From the NCBI RefSeq assembly GCF_011742555.1, contig NZ_JAAQQR010000002.1, forward strand, positions 248,001 through 312,000: a DNA stretch of 64,000 bases, read 5' to 3'. This stretch comes from Luteibacter jiangsuensis (GTDB lineage: Bacteria > Pseudomonadota > Gammaproteobacteria > Xanthomonadales > Rhodanobacteraceae). The notes under the pieces are model-generated. The model saw only the letters and a list, made by a program, of their open reading frames with translations. It was not told the DNA's origin and made no database searches. This document shows, one piece after another, positions 10,766 through 20,887 of the stretch; position 1 is the first letter of the stretch; every line of letters starts with the position of its first letter. A program made the position numbers and the translations under genes.

Positions 10766-13700
10766 CTAGGTAGCGGGAACAATTTCCAGGCACTGGAAAA
10801 GGAGTCTCGCGCCAGCGTCGACCATGATCCGTACCTGTACGTCCGTTGTGTCCTCTTCCAGGACGAGATTGAACACCCCGATAGTTCCGGCTCCAGCAAG
10901 CAGCGGGTACGAGCCGAGCCGCCAGCGTCCGGCCTGGGAGACCACGTCCATCCAGGCGTTTCCGGATTCGCCCACGAAGTCGCCAAGGACCCGGACGGAA
11001 TAATGGCCAGCGGCGAGCTCGAACGCCGGCGTTCCGAAAAGCAGTCCCGGCAAGCGTGTCGTGGCACGGCATTCCCTGGACAGGTGCCCTGTCGTCGCCT
11101 CTGCCCGATAGTCGCTGGCAAGGAACCGACGATCGCCATCCGACCTCCAACTGTCTTGCCAACCATCGTTGACCACGACCTCGACCAACTGGGCGGCGCT
11201 CTGCTCCCATGTCAGCCACGGCATGCGTTGGGATTCCGGCGCCCGCTCCTGTGCATGAAGGTCGACCCAGTGCTGTATGGCGTCGGCCAGTGGCTCCGCA
11301 TCGAAACCGCTGAAATAAAAGGCGTGGTCACCGGCAACCTCCCGGAATACCGGCAAGTCCCGCGCGACGATCGGGAGGCCGTACTGGGCCGCCTCGATCA
11401 GGGGCAGGCCGAAACCTTCACCTTCGGACGCCGCCAGGAGCGCCGAAGCTGCGTGATACATCGCAATCAACTCATTGTCGCTGGCCTTCTCGAGCCAGAA
11501 CAGCCGCTTGCCAAGCTGAGGGCTATGCCGCAACCGGGACGCCAGCTTCTCGACATGCCAACCTTGCTTGCCGACGATGACCAGGTTCACCGGGACGCCA
11601 CGACGCCAGAGTTCCTCGAAAGCCGCCAGCGCCTGACCATGTCCCTTCCGCGGCTCGACGGTACCGACCATCAAGAGGGTCGGCTGAGAATCCAACCCGG
11701 ATGGCAGTGCCGACGGATTGGCGGCCTCCGAAACACCCTTGGCCAGGTCGGCACCCAAGTGGAACCAGCCGAGCTGCAGCGATGCGGCTCGTGCTGGCGC
11801 CACCTGAGGAAGCCAACGCTTGAACTCTTCAGCGACGGTGCGCGAAATAGCCACGATACCGTCGGCCACTTCCGCTATCGTCTCGTACCATGCACGAAAT
11901 GTCGGCAGCCCCGGGGGGTCGAAACAATCGGGTCGGACGAGCGGAAGCATGTCGTACACCACGAACGTTACCTTTACGCCGAGGCTCCGCATCCTTACGA
12001 ACGCGTTCTTGTGATCGGGTACCAGGTGCGCCGCGAGGTCGAGCCCCAGGAAGATGTCCCCCTGTCGAAAATCGACGGGGCTGTCGCCAGGAAGCGTCGT
12101 CGTGTTATGGAACCGTCTGCCTACGTAAGAGCGGGCATAACGAAAGACATCCCCCGCATGAAGATAGACCGGCTCCACCCGAAAGCCTTCCGGCACGGCG
12201 CCGAGCAGTTCCGCCACGATGTGCCTGACAACACGTTGAATGCCCGTACCTGCGTCGGTGACAACGAGTTGCGAAATGTCCACATATAAAGCCCGCTGCG
12301 TGAAACGAGCTGACGCGTTCTCTGCCAGCGCAGCCGCCAGCCTGGCAAGATCGTCCGTTGCGAGCGAGGAAACACCGGGGATCGAAACCAGTTCGTCGAT
12401 ATGCGACGTTGCGGGGTTCGACTCTTTCAAGAGCGACGGTTCTGCGACACGCCAACGTGGCGAGCCAAATCCCAGCAGCGCCATGGGCAAGTCAGTGAGT
12501 CCATCGGCGACCTCTCGGCGATCGAGAGCCGCATACCCCCCCCATCCATAGAGCATTGCCGACAGGAGAGCCGGATTGCCGCGAATCAAGGCCCGCGCAA
12601 CCTGGTCGCAGGTATCGTCGTAAGCCAACAAGGTTGCATCGCAGTCCTTGACTGCATCGAGCAACCATGCGGACGAGGCGTCATTCCATATCGCGACATA
12701 CACCTCGTCAAACATCGACGCGACGAATGAGTGAATCGAATGTTTCTTCCAGGCGGCAGGAAGCCGCGCATTCGCGAATGCCTGCTGACCAAGGTCGCCA
12801 AAGACATCCACGGAACCCGGCAGGTTGGCCACAGCCTCGAGAGAGCCGCCCCGGCTCAACAACGCGACTTTTCGCGATACGGGCTCAATAGAGCCCGGCG
12901 CCTGGGACGGCACGACCTTCCCGGCGGCAAAGCGGCGCTCCATCGCGTCCCATGCGACCCGCGCGGATTCGGACCACGAAAACCGTTTCGCCTGTTCAAG
13001 CCCGTGCTGACGCATTCGGGCACGGAAACTTTCGTCCGTGAGCCCCCGGTGCAACGCCCCTGTTATCGACGGCACATCGTACGGATCGAAGAGGGCCTCA
13101 TCACACCCGATGACCTCGGGCAGACTCGTTGTGTTCGAGCCGATTACAACGGCTCCGCACGACATGGCCTCCAAAGCCGGCAGCCCGAATCCCTCGTGAG
13201 TCGATGGGAATGCGTACAGCGCACAGGCATTGTAGAAACGCACGAGTTCGTCGTCACTGACGAAGCCCGTGAAAACAAGCTCATCGACCGAAAGCCCGTG
13301 CATGTCACGCGCATTCTTGAGGTCTTCGTGTTCGGGATCGCCAATACCCCCGACGAACACAAGCTGATGCGCCTCCCGGTCCGCCTCCGGCAGGGACGCG
13401 TAAGCCTCGATAAGCCGCACGAGGTTCTTTCGCGAGTCGTACCCACCTGCGTACATGACGAAGGGCTTGACGACACCGTACTTGCGACCGACGGCGCTCG
13501 TGCTCGCCGGGCCAGTCAACGGCTCGAAAATGGGATCGACGGCCGCGGAAATGTTCACCACCGACTCGGGCTGCACGCCCAGAAGACTGTATGCTTCCTG
13601 CGTCGTGTACTCCGATATTCCCAGCAGGAGGTCGCAACGGCGAAGATGCTCAAGCTTGCGCATGTACCAGGTGGCAACGCGCGAATTGGCCAAGTACGCA

Positions 13701-14137
13701 TCAGGCAGAACCAGTGGAATCAGATCGAATACGACCGCAACTTGAATAGCGGAAGATCCAGATCGAACCGAAGTGACCACGGAGTCGCCATAGCCATCTA
13801 CCATGCTCATGGTCAGGACGACATCCGCGCGAAAAGTCTCGATGAACTGTTCTCGAAGACATTCAGCGACCAGACCACGCACATGATTGGCCGGATCGAC
13901 AGCCGCGGTAGGAGGCATGCTCTGCCAGCAGACCACCCGGTCCTCCGGCACTACATCGCGGAGGATGTCGCGTAGAAGCGCCGCGGAGGAGACCATCGCT
14001 CCGTTGAGGAGAAACCAGACCTCGTGATCCCTGCGTGCGAGTGCCATGGCCTTGGCAAGAGCAAGGCAGTAACGCCCTACCCCCCGAATGCGGCCGCCAG
14101 GTGACTGGCACGCCTGCAGGTCGATCAGTACACGCAT
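10766..14137 (-). CDS. Two-domain GT4 glycosyltransferase with C-terminal beta domain
   Basis: 1,123 residues, far longer than a single GT4 enzyme (about 370-400). A first GT-B/GT4 domain covers roughly residues 1-410 (start MRVLIDLQACQ, donor-site motif EGFGLPALE at 315-323); a linker region 415-605 has no clear fold; a second GT4 domain covers about 616-985 (ALYVDISQLV, motif EGEGFGLPLIE at 905-915); the last 100 residues look like a beta-sandwich. Tandem GT4 enzymes build repeating mannan or rhamnan O-antigens (WbdA-type knowledge). Next to gmd/rmd and wzm/wzt it is the likely D-rhamnan polymerase, by inference. The ATG at 14137 has GGGGA upstream; a frame to 14191 would overlap fkbM. Confidence 0.9.
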   Translation of the reverse strand: MRVLIDLQACQSPGGRIRGVGRYCLALAKAMALARRDHEVWFLLNGAMVSSAALLRDILRDVVPEDRVVCWQSMPPTAAVDPANHVRGLVAECLREQFIETFRADVVLTMSMVDGYGDSVVTSVRSGSSAIQVAVVFDLIPLVLPDAYLANSRVATWYMRKLEHLRRCDLLLGISEYTTQEAYSLLGVQPESVVNISAAVDPIFEPLTGPASTSAVGRKYGVVKPFVMYAGGYDSRKNLVRLIEAYASLPEADREAHQLVFVGGIGDPEHEDLKNARDMHGLSVDELVFTGFVSDDELVRFYNACALYAFPSTHEGFGLPALEAMSCGAVVIGSNTTSLPEVIGCDEALFDPYDVPSITGALHRGLTDESFRARMRQHGLEQAKRFSWSESARVAWDAMERRFAAGKVVPSQAPGSIEPVSRKVALLSRGGSLEAVANLPGSVDVFGDLGQQAFANARLPAAWKKHSIHSFVASMFDEVYVAIWNDASSAWLLDAVKDCDATLLAYDDTCDQVARALIRGNPALLSAMLYGWGGYAALDRREVADGLTDLPMALLGFGSPRWRVAEPSLLKESNPATSHIDELVSIPGVSSLATDDLARLAAALAENASARFTQRALYVDISQLVVTDAGTGIQRVVRHIVAELLGAVPEGFRVEPVYLHAGDVFRYARSYVGRRFHNTTTLPGDSPVDFRQGDIFLGLDLAAHLVPDHKNAFVRMRSLGVKVTFVVYDMLPLVRPDCFDPPGLPTFRAWYETIAEVADGIVAISRTVAEEFKRWLPQVAPARAASLQLGWFHLGADLAKGVSEAANPSALPSGLDSQPTLLMVGTVEPRKGHGQALAAFEELWRRGVPVNLVIVGKQGWHVEKLASRLRHSPQLGKRLFWLEKASDNELIAMYHAASALLAASEGEGFGLPLIEAAQYGLPIVARDLPVFREVAGDHAFYFSGFDAEPLADAIQHWVDLHAQERAPESQRMPWLTWEQSAAQLVEVVVNDGWQDSWRSDGDRRFLASDYRAEATTGHLSRECRATTRLPGLLFGTPAFELAAGHYSVRVLGDFVGESGNAWMDVVSQAGRWRLGSYPLLAGAGTIGVFNLVLEEDTTDVQVRIMVDAGARLLFQCLEIVPAT

Positions 14138-14168
14138 CAAATTCCCCAATTCCCCAACAGAAGCCAGA

Positions 14169-15518
14169 TCAACGACTCGATTTACGCTCAATGGCAGTAC
14201 GCAACCGCCGCTCCATGGCTTCCGCGCTTTCCGTCATGGCCACAGGCGGGCTATCGCCCACCCCCATTACCACGGGAGGGAAGAGGAAAGCCCGTGCCCG
14301 CCGACCGATCCGGGTCTGCGGGCCGGCCACGGCGCGCACTGCGGCCCGAAGCCCCGGGATACGCAACGCAAGACGCATCAGCGGCTTCGACGCCCTGGCA
14401 GCACGTACGACGGCCGGGCGGCTGACCCCCCAGATCAGGCGCGCGCCCCGCCGGGCCTGCACCTTGAATACCCGGATCGGCGCCGTCATGCGCCACGACG
14501 TGCTGTGCAACATGGCATGAATCATGTCTTCGCGCCGCGAAACTTCCGACTGGAGCAAAGCAACCTGGCGGGTCAGTTCGTGATGTTGCTGAAGCATACG
14601 GGTGTGTTCCCGAATCATGCCCTCATGTACCGCATCGCGCCGGGCCACGGCAGCCGCAACATCCTCTTCAGCACGGGCCCGCAAGCGCGTGTACTCCTCC
14701 GTCGCCAGGCCCAGGCTGCGGGACAGATCGGCCACGATCGATCGCAATGAACCGACCTCGCCATCCAGATGCTGGACGCGCTCCGTGAGGTTATGCGCCT
14801 GAAGATGGAACTCCGCTCGCTGTTCACGCGCCTTCCGGTCACGCGCTCGCTCGAAGTTGTCGAATATGTTTGGCGGCGCATTGAAGGCGGGAAGCAACTC
14901 ATCGTGCTCCTTCGCAACGAAAAAGAGATTCAGCCCGTCGTAGTAGGCCCGGAGGTAACCACGGTCGGTAAGCAGGCTCTCCCACTGCCAGGCGGTACTC
15001 ACTTGACTGTTCGGCGCCGTCGCCTCGACCACGACGATCCACGGGCGCACCTTCTCGAACGAGCAGGACGCAAGCGCGGCGCGCTCGGCACCTTCGCAGT
15101 CCACTTTCAGGAAATGGATCTCGTCGAATGCGTGCTCGTCAAGGATCTCGTCAAGAGGAACGGCACGCACGGTGCGCTCAATGACATCTCGCCCTTCATC
15201 GGCGTATCGGGCCGCGAGCGCCGGGTCGGTCGTCGAAAGACCGGTGCCCTGCACCTCGAAGAAAGAGAGATTGCCACCATCGCCGACCGCAACATTGAGG
15301 TTGACGTCATGAGGCCTGTCTTCTTCGAGCATGTCGAACCAGTGCTTTACCGGCTCGATGTTTATGCCGCGCCACCCCTCCAGCGAAAATGCCTTGGTGA
15401 CGGAGTCGTCAACCGGGTGCTGAGCCCCGATATCGACATAAACACCATGTCGCACGTGCTTGAGCACACGATGCAACATGACGTCTTCGAAATTCTGAGC
15501 GTAAGTAACAAAAGTCAT
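14169..15518 (-). CDS. FkbM family methyltransferase with long coiled coil and basic tail
   Basis: 449 residues. The N-terminal FkbM domain (about 1-205) starts AQNFEDVMLHRVL, carries the SAM site VYVDIGAQHP (26-35) and the FLKVDCEGAE motif (136-145). A heptad-rich coiled coil spans about 225-335, then the motif STSWRMTAPIR (339-349), common in O-antigen cluster proteins, and a strongly basic C-terminal tail. A methyltransferase followed by a coiled coil recalls the E. coli WbdD chain terminator, though WbdD uses a different methyltransferase and a kinase. The ATG at 15518 overlaps the wzt stop in ATGA; in-frame codons further upstream lie inside wzt. 31 bp before the glycosyltransferase gene. 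Confidence 0.9.
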   Translation of the reverse strand: MTFVTYAQNFEDVMLHRVLKHVRHGVYVDIGAQHPVDDSVTKAFSLEGWRGINIEPVKHWFDMLEEDRPHDVNLNVAVGDGGNLSFFEVQGTGLSTTDPALAARYADEGRDVIERTVRAVPLDEILDEHAFDEIHFLKVDCEGAERAALASCSFEKVRPWIVVVEATAPNSQVSTAWQWESLLTDRGYLRAYYDGLNLFFVAKEHDELLPAFNAPPNIFDNFERARDRKAREQRAEFHLQAHNLTERVQHLDGEVGSLRSIVADLSRSLGLATEEYTRLRARAEEDVAAAVARRDAVHEGMIREHTRMLQQHHELTRQVALLQSEVSRREDMIHAMLHSTSWRMTAPIRVFKVQARRGARLIWGVSRPAVVRAARASKPLMRLALRIPGLRAAVRAVAGPQTRIGRRARAFLFPPVVMGVGDSPPVAMTESAEAMERRLRTAIERKSSR

Positions 15519-16741
15519 GGCAGGGACTTGATGTCGATCTGGGGAGGGATCCAGGCGCTGCCAACGAAATGAGCCTGCGAATGGTTGGCTACCGTGAAGA
15601 TCAGAGCCAGGTCCCGCCACTCGTAGTTATCGACCAAGTGAGTATCGGTACTCACCAACGCGGTCGAAATCGAATAGCTACCGGGGCCCAGGTTCATCTT
15701 GAACCGAGCCACGTAGGACAGCGTGCAACCGGCAGCAACGTCGTTGACAACTTGCTTGGTGTGAAAAGTGTTGGTTCCAAAGACCGGCTGCCCGAGCCGA
15801 TCCTTGATCATGTATCCCAACACCAACCGCGGAATGTCGGCTCTCGCTTCGACATCAATCCGCAATTCGACATCCTGCCCGACATCGATGAATTCAATTC
15901 GTTCTCCGTCCATGGAGTGGATCTGGATATCCTTGACGACGGCCTCGAGCGTTCCAGACGTGGTCTGCACCTGCCCCGTCTCCAAACGCTCCACCTTCAT
16001 CGTACTGTTTTCGCGCTCGGCAATGAGAGCGTTATAGGCGTCCATGACTTCAACGGGATCGCCGTCGCGAAAAACACGCCCCCCCTGAAGCAGGATCGCG
16101 CGATCACACATGCTCTGGACGGCACCGCTGTCGTGCGACACGATCAGCAGAGTCGTTCCCTCTTCGCGGAACTCCTTGATACGTTTGAAGCACTTGTGCT
16201 GGAAGTACGCGTCTCCGACAGACAGCGCCTCGTCAACAATGAGGATATCCGGGCGAAAGGCCGTAGCAACGCTGAAGGCAACCCGCATCTGCATGCCGCT
16301 TGAGTACGTGCGCACGTGCTCGTCGAAGTAGTCGCCGATCTCAGCGAAGGACTCGATGTCCGGCATGGCGGCATCGATCTGTTCGCGCGAGAAGCCCATC
16401 AGCCCCGCGGCGTGATACACGTTCTGGCGGCCGGTGAGGTCCGCATTGAAGCCCATACCCAGCTCGAGGATCGCGGCGATGCGTCCGTGCACAGCGACCG
16501 AGCCCTCGGTAGGCATCAGGGTGCGCGTGATCAGTTTGAGAAGGGTGCTCTTGCCGGCACCGTTCTGACCGACGATGCCAACCGCCTCGCCACGCCCGAC
16601 GGAGAAGGAAATATCGCGAAGCACCCAATGTTCGTTACGCGGTGTCACACTCGCCCCGAACCACGTCGCAAAGCGCTTGAACTCGCTTCCGTAGTCTCGA
16701 AACGCCTTGCCCAGCCCTTTTACCTCGAGGACGTTCGACAT
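15515..16741 (-). CDS. wzt: O-antigen ABC exporter ATP-binding protein with C-terminal carbohydrate-binding domain
   Basis: 408 residues. ABC domain with Walker A GQNGAGKST (58-66), signature YSSGMQMR (147-154), Walker B ILIVDE (166-171) and the switch histidine in VSHD (near 202). Residues from about 255 form a separate Wzt_C domain rich in beta strands. In E. coli O8/O9a and similar systems this domain binds the finished, capped O-antigen end before export through Wzm. The start at 16741 overlaps the wzm stop by one base (TGATG); a longer frame to 16978 lies inside wzm. Partner: Wzm, directly upstream. Confidence 0.95.
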   Translation of the reverse strand: MSNVLEVKGLGKAFRDYGSEFKRFATWFGASVTPRNEHWVLRDISFSVGRGEAVGIVGQNGAGKSTLLKLITRTLMPTEGSVAVHGRIAAILELGMGFNADLTGRQNVYHAAGLMGFSREQIDAAMPDIESFAEIGDYFDEHVRTYSSGMQMRVAFSVATAFRPDILIVDEALSVGDAYFQHKCFKRIKEFREEGTTLLIVSHDSGAVQSMCDRAILLQGGRVFRDGDPVEVMDAYNALIAERENSTMKVERLETGQVQTTSGTLEAVVKDIQIHSMDGERIEFIDVGQDVELRIDVEARADIPRLVLGYMIKDRLGQPVFGTNTFHTKQVVNDVAAGCTLSYVARFKMNLGPGSYSISTALVSTDTHLVDNYEWRDLALIFTVANHSQAHFVGSAWIPPQIDIKSLP

Positions 16742-17535
16742 CACAGCACATCCACCATTTCCGGCGCGGCGCGCCTGAACATCAGGAATGCGATCGCCAG
16801 CAGGATCACGCTGCCAGCAGCCGTCCAGGCGAGCGGAGCGAGTGCCGGCGATTGTCCGTAAAGCAATACGTTCTGGAAGGACGAGACAATGTAGTACATC
16901 GGATTTGCCGCGATGATGCGACCGAAGCCGGATGGCAGGATGGTCGGCATGTAGACAATGGGTGTGATCCAGAACCACAACTGCAGAACCACTGCCATCA
17001 CCTGACCGACGTCGCGGACGAAGACGTTGATGACCCCGAGCAGCAACCCCAGACCCAATGAAAACGCCACATTGATTGCCATCAGTAGCGGAAGCCAGAG
17101 GAAAGCCCAGGTCGGCGCATGACCTACGATGGTGAAAATGAGGATCGTTGCTACAAACAGGAAAATATTGCTGACCAGAGCCGATCCCACGGCAATGAAC
17201 GGCAGCGTCGCCCGCGGGAAGTAGATCTTCTTCATCAGGTTGCCGTTGTCGACGAATAGCGTCAGCGACCGGGTCACCACCTCGATGAACAGCGACCAGG
17301 CCAGCATACCTGCCATCAGATAGATGGAATACGCGTACTGATTGGTCGTGCCGGGAAGCTTCGCACCCATCACCCGGGAAAGAACGACCGAGTAGATGGC
17401 AACCTGCGCCAGCGGCTGCAGGATCATCCAGGCAGCACCCAGCCGGCTACGGGCAAAGCGTGCCTTCAGATCGTTCTTGACCGAAGAAAGAATGAAGTGG
17501 CGGTAGCGCCAGACGGCACGTAACAACTCGCTCAT
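16741..17535 (-). CDS. wzm: O-antigen ABC exporter permease
   Basis: 264 residues, the usual size for the ABC-2 type polysaccharide export permease. It starts with a cytoplasmic amphipathic stretch RYRHFILSSVKNDLKARFA and SRLGAAWMILQPL, the family hallmark, followed by six hydrophobic segments (for example near 65-85, 110-135, 145-165, 175-195, 233-252). With Wzt it would move undecaprenyl-linked O-antigen across the inner membrane, so the O-antigen here is made by the ABC-transporter route rather than Wzx/Wzy. 54 bp after the metB-like gene on the same strand; ribosome site weak. Confidence 0.95.
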   Translation of the reverse strand: MSELLRAVWRYRHFILSSVKNDLKARFARSRLGAAWMILQPLAQVAIYSVVLSRVMGAKLPGTTNQYAYSIYLMAGMLAWSLFIEVVTRSLTLFVDNGNLMKKIYFPRATLPFIAVGSALVSNIFLFVATILIFTIVGHAPTWAFLWLPLLMAINVAFSLGLGLLLGVINVFVRDVGQVMAVVLQLWFWITPIVYMPTILPSGFGRIIAANPMYYIVSSFQNVLLYGQSPALAPLAWTAAGSVILLAIAFLMFRRAAPEMVDVL

Positions 17536-17589
17536 GGGGTCATTCTTCTTTCGCGGCGGCGGACGGCTGACAAACCACAGGGGAACGCA

Positions 17590-18759
17590 TCAACGGGCAA
17601 GGGCCCGGCCCAGCTCGGACCGCAGATCTTCCACGTCCTCCACACCCACCGACAGCCGGATCAACCCATCACTGATTCCCAATCGCTTACGGGTAGCGGG
17701 AGGAATCGACGCATGAGTCATGACGCCCGGATGCTCGATCAGACTCTCGACACCGCCGAGCGACTCGGCAAGCGCGAAAATCTCGCAGCGCTCCAGCATC
17801 TTTCGGGCGGCCTTGAGCCCGCCCTTCACTTCGGCGGAGATGATCCCGCCGAAACCGTCCATCTGGCGACGGGCGAGCGGGTGCTGCGGATGCGACTTCA
17901 GCCCGGGATAGATCACCCGTTCGATCGCCGGGTGCTTTTCGAGCCAGCGGGCGATATCCAGAGCGGATTCGCAGTGCGCCTTCATGCGCAGGTGCAGGGT
18001 TTTAAGGCCCCGCATCGCAAGGAAAGAGTCGAACGGCCCGGCCACCGCGCCGACCGAGTTCTGCAGGAAGCCCATGCGCTCGGCCATCTCGTCGCTGGCC
18101 GCGACCACGATGCCGCCCACCATATCGGAGTGACCGTTGAGGTATTTGGTGGCCGAATGCAGCACCAGGTCCGCCCCATATTCGATCGGCCGCTGGAGCA
18201 TGGGCGAGCAGAAGGTGTTGTCCACGACCAGAATCAGGCCGTGCTTCTTCGCGAAAGCCGACAGCCTGGCCAGGTCCACCAGCTTGAGCATGGGATTGGT
18301 GGGCGTTTCCGCCCAGATCATTCGCGTGGTCGGCTTCAGTGCTGCCTTGAGGGCGGCAGGATCGTTCAAGTCGACGAAACTGAAATCCAGGCCGGCGGAG
18401 CGGCGGCGGACGCGCTCGAACAGACGGTAAGTGCCACCATAGAGGTCGTCCATGGCGATGACGTGGTCGCCGGAATCGAGCATGTCCAGCACCGTGGAAG
18501 CACCGCCCAGGCCCGATCCGAAGGCGAATCCGGCGACGCCGCCTTCCAGATCGGCCACGCAACGTTCGTAGGCCATGCGGGTCGGGTTCTGAGTACGGGA
18601 GTACTCGTACCCCTGGTGCTTGCCCGGGCTGGACTGCACGTACGTGGACGTCGCATAGATCGGCGTCATGATGGCACCCGTCGACGGATCGGGATGCTGA
18701 CCCGCGTGAATTGCCCGCGTGCCCAGGCCAAGTGCTTTCGCCGCTTTCTTGGAAGCCAT
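17590..18759 (-). CDS. metB: Cys/Met metabolism PLP enzyme (cystathionine gamma-synthase or gamma-lyase)
   Basis: 389 residues of the cystathionine gamma-synthase/lyase family: GTRAIHAGQHPDPSTGA, YEYSRTQNPTR, and the PLP lysine at 205 in HSATKYLNGHSD. It either makes cystathionine from an O-acylhomoserine and cysteine or splits it to cysteine; the cystathionine beta-synthase gene eight kilobases away would pair with the lyase reaction, so the gene name is uncertain. In Xanthomonas a gene of this type (metB) flanks the LPS locus next to wzm-wzt, the same order as here (published knowledge). The ATG at 18759 has AGG upstream and a TACAAT-like -10 just before it. Confidence 0.88.
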   Translation of the reverse strand: MASKKAAKALGLGTRAIHAGQHPDPSTGAIMTPIYATSTYVQSSPGKHQGYEYSRTQNPTRMAYERCVADLEGGVAGFAFGSGLGGASTVLDMLDSGDHVIAMDDLYGGTYRLFERVRRRSAGLDFSFVDLNDPAALKAALKPTTRMIWAETPTNPMLKLVDLARLSAFAKKHGLILVVDNTFCSPMLQRPIEYGADLVLHSATKYLNGHSDMVGGIVVAASDEMAERMGFLQNSVGAVAGPFDSFLAMRGLKTLHLRMKAHCESALDIARWLEKHPAIERVIYPGLKSHPQHPLARRQMDGFGGIISAEVKGGLKAARKMLERCEIFALAESLGGVESLIEHPGVMTHASIPPATRKRLGISDGLIRLSVGVEDVEDLRSELGRALAR

Positions 18760-18959
18760 TGATCTACCTAAGATAATTGTATCCGAGCGCGCACCGTGCG
18801 CCGCGGTAAAGCGACCCATATTACCGTCTTGGCGATTTCCCGGCTCGGGAGTCTGAAGTCGCGTTCATCTACCGGATGTGCAGGAGACGGAGCCGATGGG
18901 ATCGCCCATAATTGCCGACATCGTCCGCGGGCCCCGCCCGGTTCACGCCAAGGTCGTTC

Positions 18960-20003
18960 ATGTCCACATTCCTGGTTACCGGCGGCGCCGGATTCATCGG
19001 CGGTAACTTCGTCCATCGAGTCGTGGCCGCGGGTCACCGGGTCATAAACCTGGACAAGCTGACTTACGCCGGCAATCTGGCGACGCTCGCGTCCTTGCGC
19101 GATCACCCCGATCACCGTTTCGTGCACGGCGATATCGGCGATTACACGCTCGTTTCAGCGCTGTTGACCCAGCACCGCCCGGACGCCGTGGTGAATTTCG
19201 CGGCGGAGTCGCACGTAGACCGTTCGATCGACCACCCCGCAGCTTTTATCGAGACCAATGTGACTGCGACACTGGCTTTGCTGGAAGCCACTCGAAATCA
19301 TTGGCGAAGCCTTTCCGACGCGGACGGGGCGGCCTTTCGTTTCCTCCATGTATCCACCGACGAGGTCTATGGATCGTTGGGGCCCGAAGGCCGATTCACC
19401 GAGCGTACCCCTTACGCTCCCAATTCACCCTACTCTGCTTCGAAGGCTGCTTCGGACCATCTCGTTCGTGCGTTTCACCACACCTATGGCCTTCCGACGC
19501 TCACGACGAACTGTTCGAACAATTACGGCCCATACCAGTTCCCGGAAAAACTGATCCCTCTGGTAATCCAGAAGGCGCTGGCTGGCGAGGAGTTGCCGGT
19601 GTACGGCGACGGAATGAACGTGCGTGACTGGCTGTTCGTCGAAGACCATTGCGACGCCATCGCCACGGTGCTGGAAAAAGGCACGGCAGGCGAAACGTAC
19701 AACATCGGCGGAAACAGCGAGCAAACCAATATCGCCGTCGTGAGGAGGATCTGCGAATTGCTGGACGAGCGGTTGCCCACCCCATCACCGCGGGAATCGC
19801 TCATCCGCTTCGTTCGCGATCGACCTGGCCACGACCGCCGCTATGCCATTGACGCCGGCAAGATCCAGCGTGAATTGGGCTGGGCACCATGCAACGACTT
19901 CCGCTCCGGCCTGGCACGTACGGTGGACTGGTACCTCGCCAACCAGGCGTGGGTGGCAGGCATTCTCGACGGCAGCTATCGAATGGAACGGCTAGGACAA
20001 TGA
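18960..20003 (+). CDS. rmlB: dTDP-glucose 4,6-dehydratase
   Basis: 347 residues. The NAD site [26 protein letters not shown], the catalytic YSASK and [18 protein letters not shown] are typical of RmlB, which turns dTDP-glucose into dTDP-4-keto-6-deoxyglucose. The ATG at 18960 has AAGG upstream and matches the family N-terminus; a frame beginning at 18912 adds an unconserved leader. First gene of rmlBACD; its stop overlaps the rmlA start (ATGA). About 200 bp separate it from the divergent metB-like gene. Confidence 0.97.
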   Translation: MSTFLVTGGAGFIGGNFVHRVVAAGHRVINLDKLTYAGNLATLASLRDHPDHRFVHGDIGDYTLVSALLTQHRPDAVVNFAAESHVDRSIDHPAAFIETNVTATLALLEATRNHWRSLSDADGAAFRFLHVSTDEVYGSLGPEGRFTERTPYAPNSPYSASKAASDHLVRAFHHTYGLPTLTTNCSNNYGPYQFPEKLIPLVIQKALAGEELPVYGDGMNVRDWLFVEDHCDAIATVLEKGTAGETYNIGGNSEQTNIAVVRRICELLDERLPTPSPRESLIRFVRDRPGHDRRYAIDAGKIQRELGWAPCNDFRSGLARTVDWYLANQAWVAGILDGSYRMERLGQ

Positions 20004-20887
20004 CGAAGCGAAAGGGGATCATTCTCGCGGGAGGGTCGGGCACCCGGCTGTATCCGATCACCCAGGGGGTGAGCAAACAGTTGCTCCCGGTGTACGACAA
20101 ACCGATGATCTATTACCCCCTGGGCACGTTGATGCTCGCGGGCATCCGCGAGATCCTGGTCATCAACACTCCCCACGAACAGGCGATGTTCCAGCGCCTG
20201 CTGGGCGACGGTTCGCAATGGGGCCTGTCCATCAGTTACGCCGTCCAGCCGCGCCCGGAAGGGCTCGCCCAGGCCTTCCTCATCGGTCGCGACTTCCTGG
20301 CTGGCGCACCGAGCTGTCTGGTGCTGGGCGATAACATTTTCTACGGCGAGGGCCTGATCGACCGCATGCGGCGCGCCGACGCGCGCGACGAGGGGGCCAC
20401 GGTCTTCGGATATTGGGTGCGGGACCCCCAACGATACGGCGTGGCCACTATCGGACCCGACGGGAGAGTCCAGGACATCGAAGAGAAGCCTGTCGAACCC
20501 AAATCGAACTACGCGGTGACCGGCCTGTACTTCTACGACGGACATGCCTCCGACTACGCGGCGGAACTCCCGCCTTCCGTGCGTGGCGAACTGGAGATAA
20601 CCGATCTCAATCGTCGCTACCTTCGGCAAGGCCAGCTCCATCTCGAGCAACTGGGCCGTGGGCACGCATGGCTCGACACCGGCACCCACGAATCCTTGAT
20701 GGAAGCCGGCAACTACATTCAGACCATCGAGAACCGGCAGGGGCTGAAGATCTGCTGCCCCGAGGAAATCGCCTTCGTCAACGGCTGGATCGACCGCGCG
20801 CAACTGGTTCGCCTTGCGGAGCCCTTGTCCAAAGTCGGTTATGGCCAGTATCTTCTCCGCCTCGCCGAGCAGGATGGACGCACGTGA
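20000..20887 (+). CDS. rmlA: Glucose-1-phosphate thymidylyltransferase
   Basis: 295 residues, standard for Rml[18 protein letters not shown] is the nucleotide-binding start, followed by [25 protein letters not shown] and VEKP-type substrate loop [21 protein letters not shown] seen in parts. It makes dTDP-glucose from glucose 1-phosphate and dTTP, the first step of the dTDP-L-rhamnose route. The ATG overlaps rmlB by 4 bp (ATGA) and its own TGA overlaps the GTG start of rmlC, so translation is coupled. Confidence 0.97.
   Translation: MTKRKGIILAGGSGTRLYPITQGVSKQLLPVYDKPMIYYPLGTLMLAGIREILVINTPHEQAMFQRLLGDGSQWGLSISYAVQPRPEGLAQAFLIGRDFLAGAPSCLVLGDNIFYGEGLIDRMRRADARDEGATVFGYWVRDPQRYGVATIGPDGRVQDIEEKPVEPKSNYAVTGLYFYDGHASDYAAELPPSVRGELEITDLNRRYLRQGQLHLEQLGRGHAWLDTGTHESLMEAGNYIQTIENRQGLKICCPEEIAFVNGWIDRAQLVRLAEPLSKVGYGQYLLRLAEQDGRT

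Noticed and set aside
16742-16978. 79-codon N-terminal extension of wzt
   Set aside because: Overlaps wzm entirely and is not ABC-like; the TGATG junction gives the proper start.
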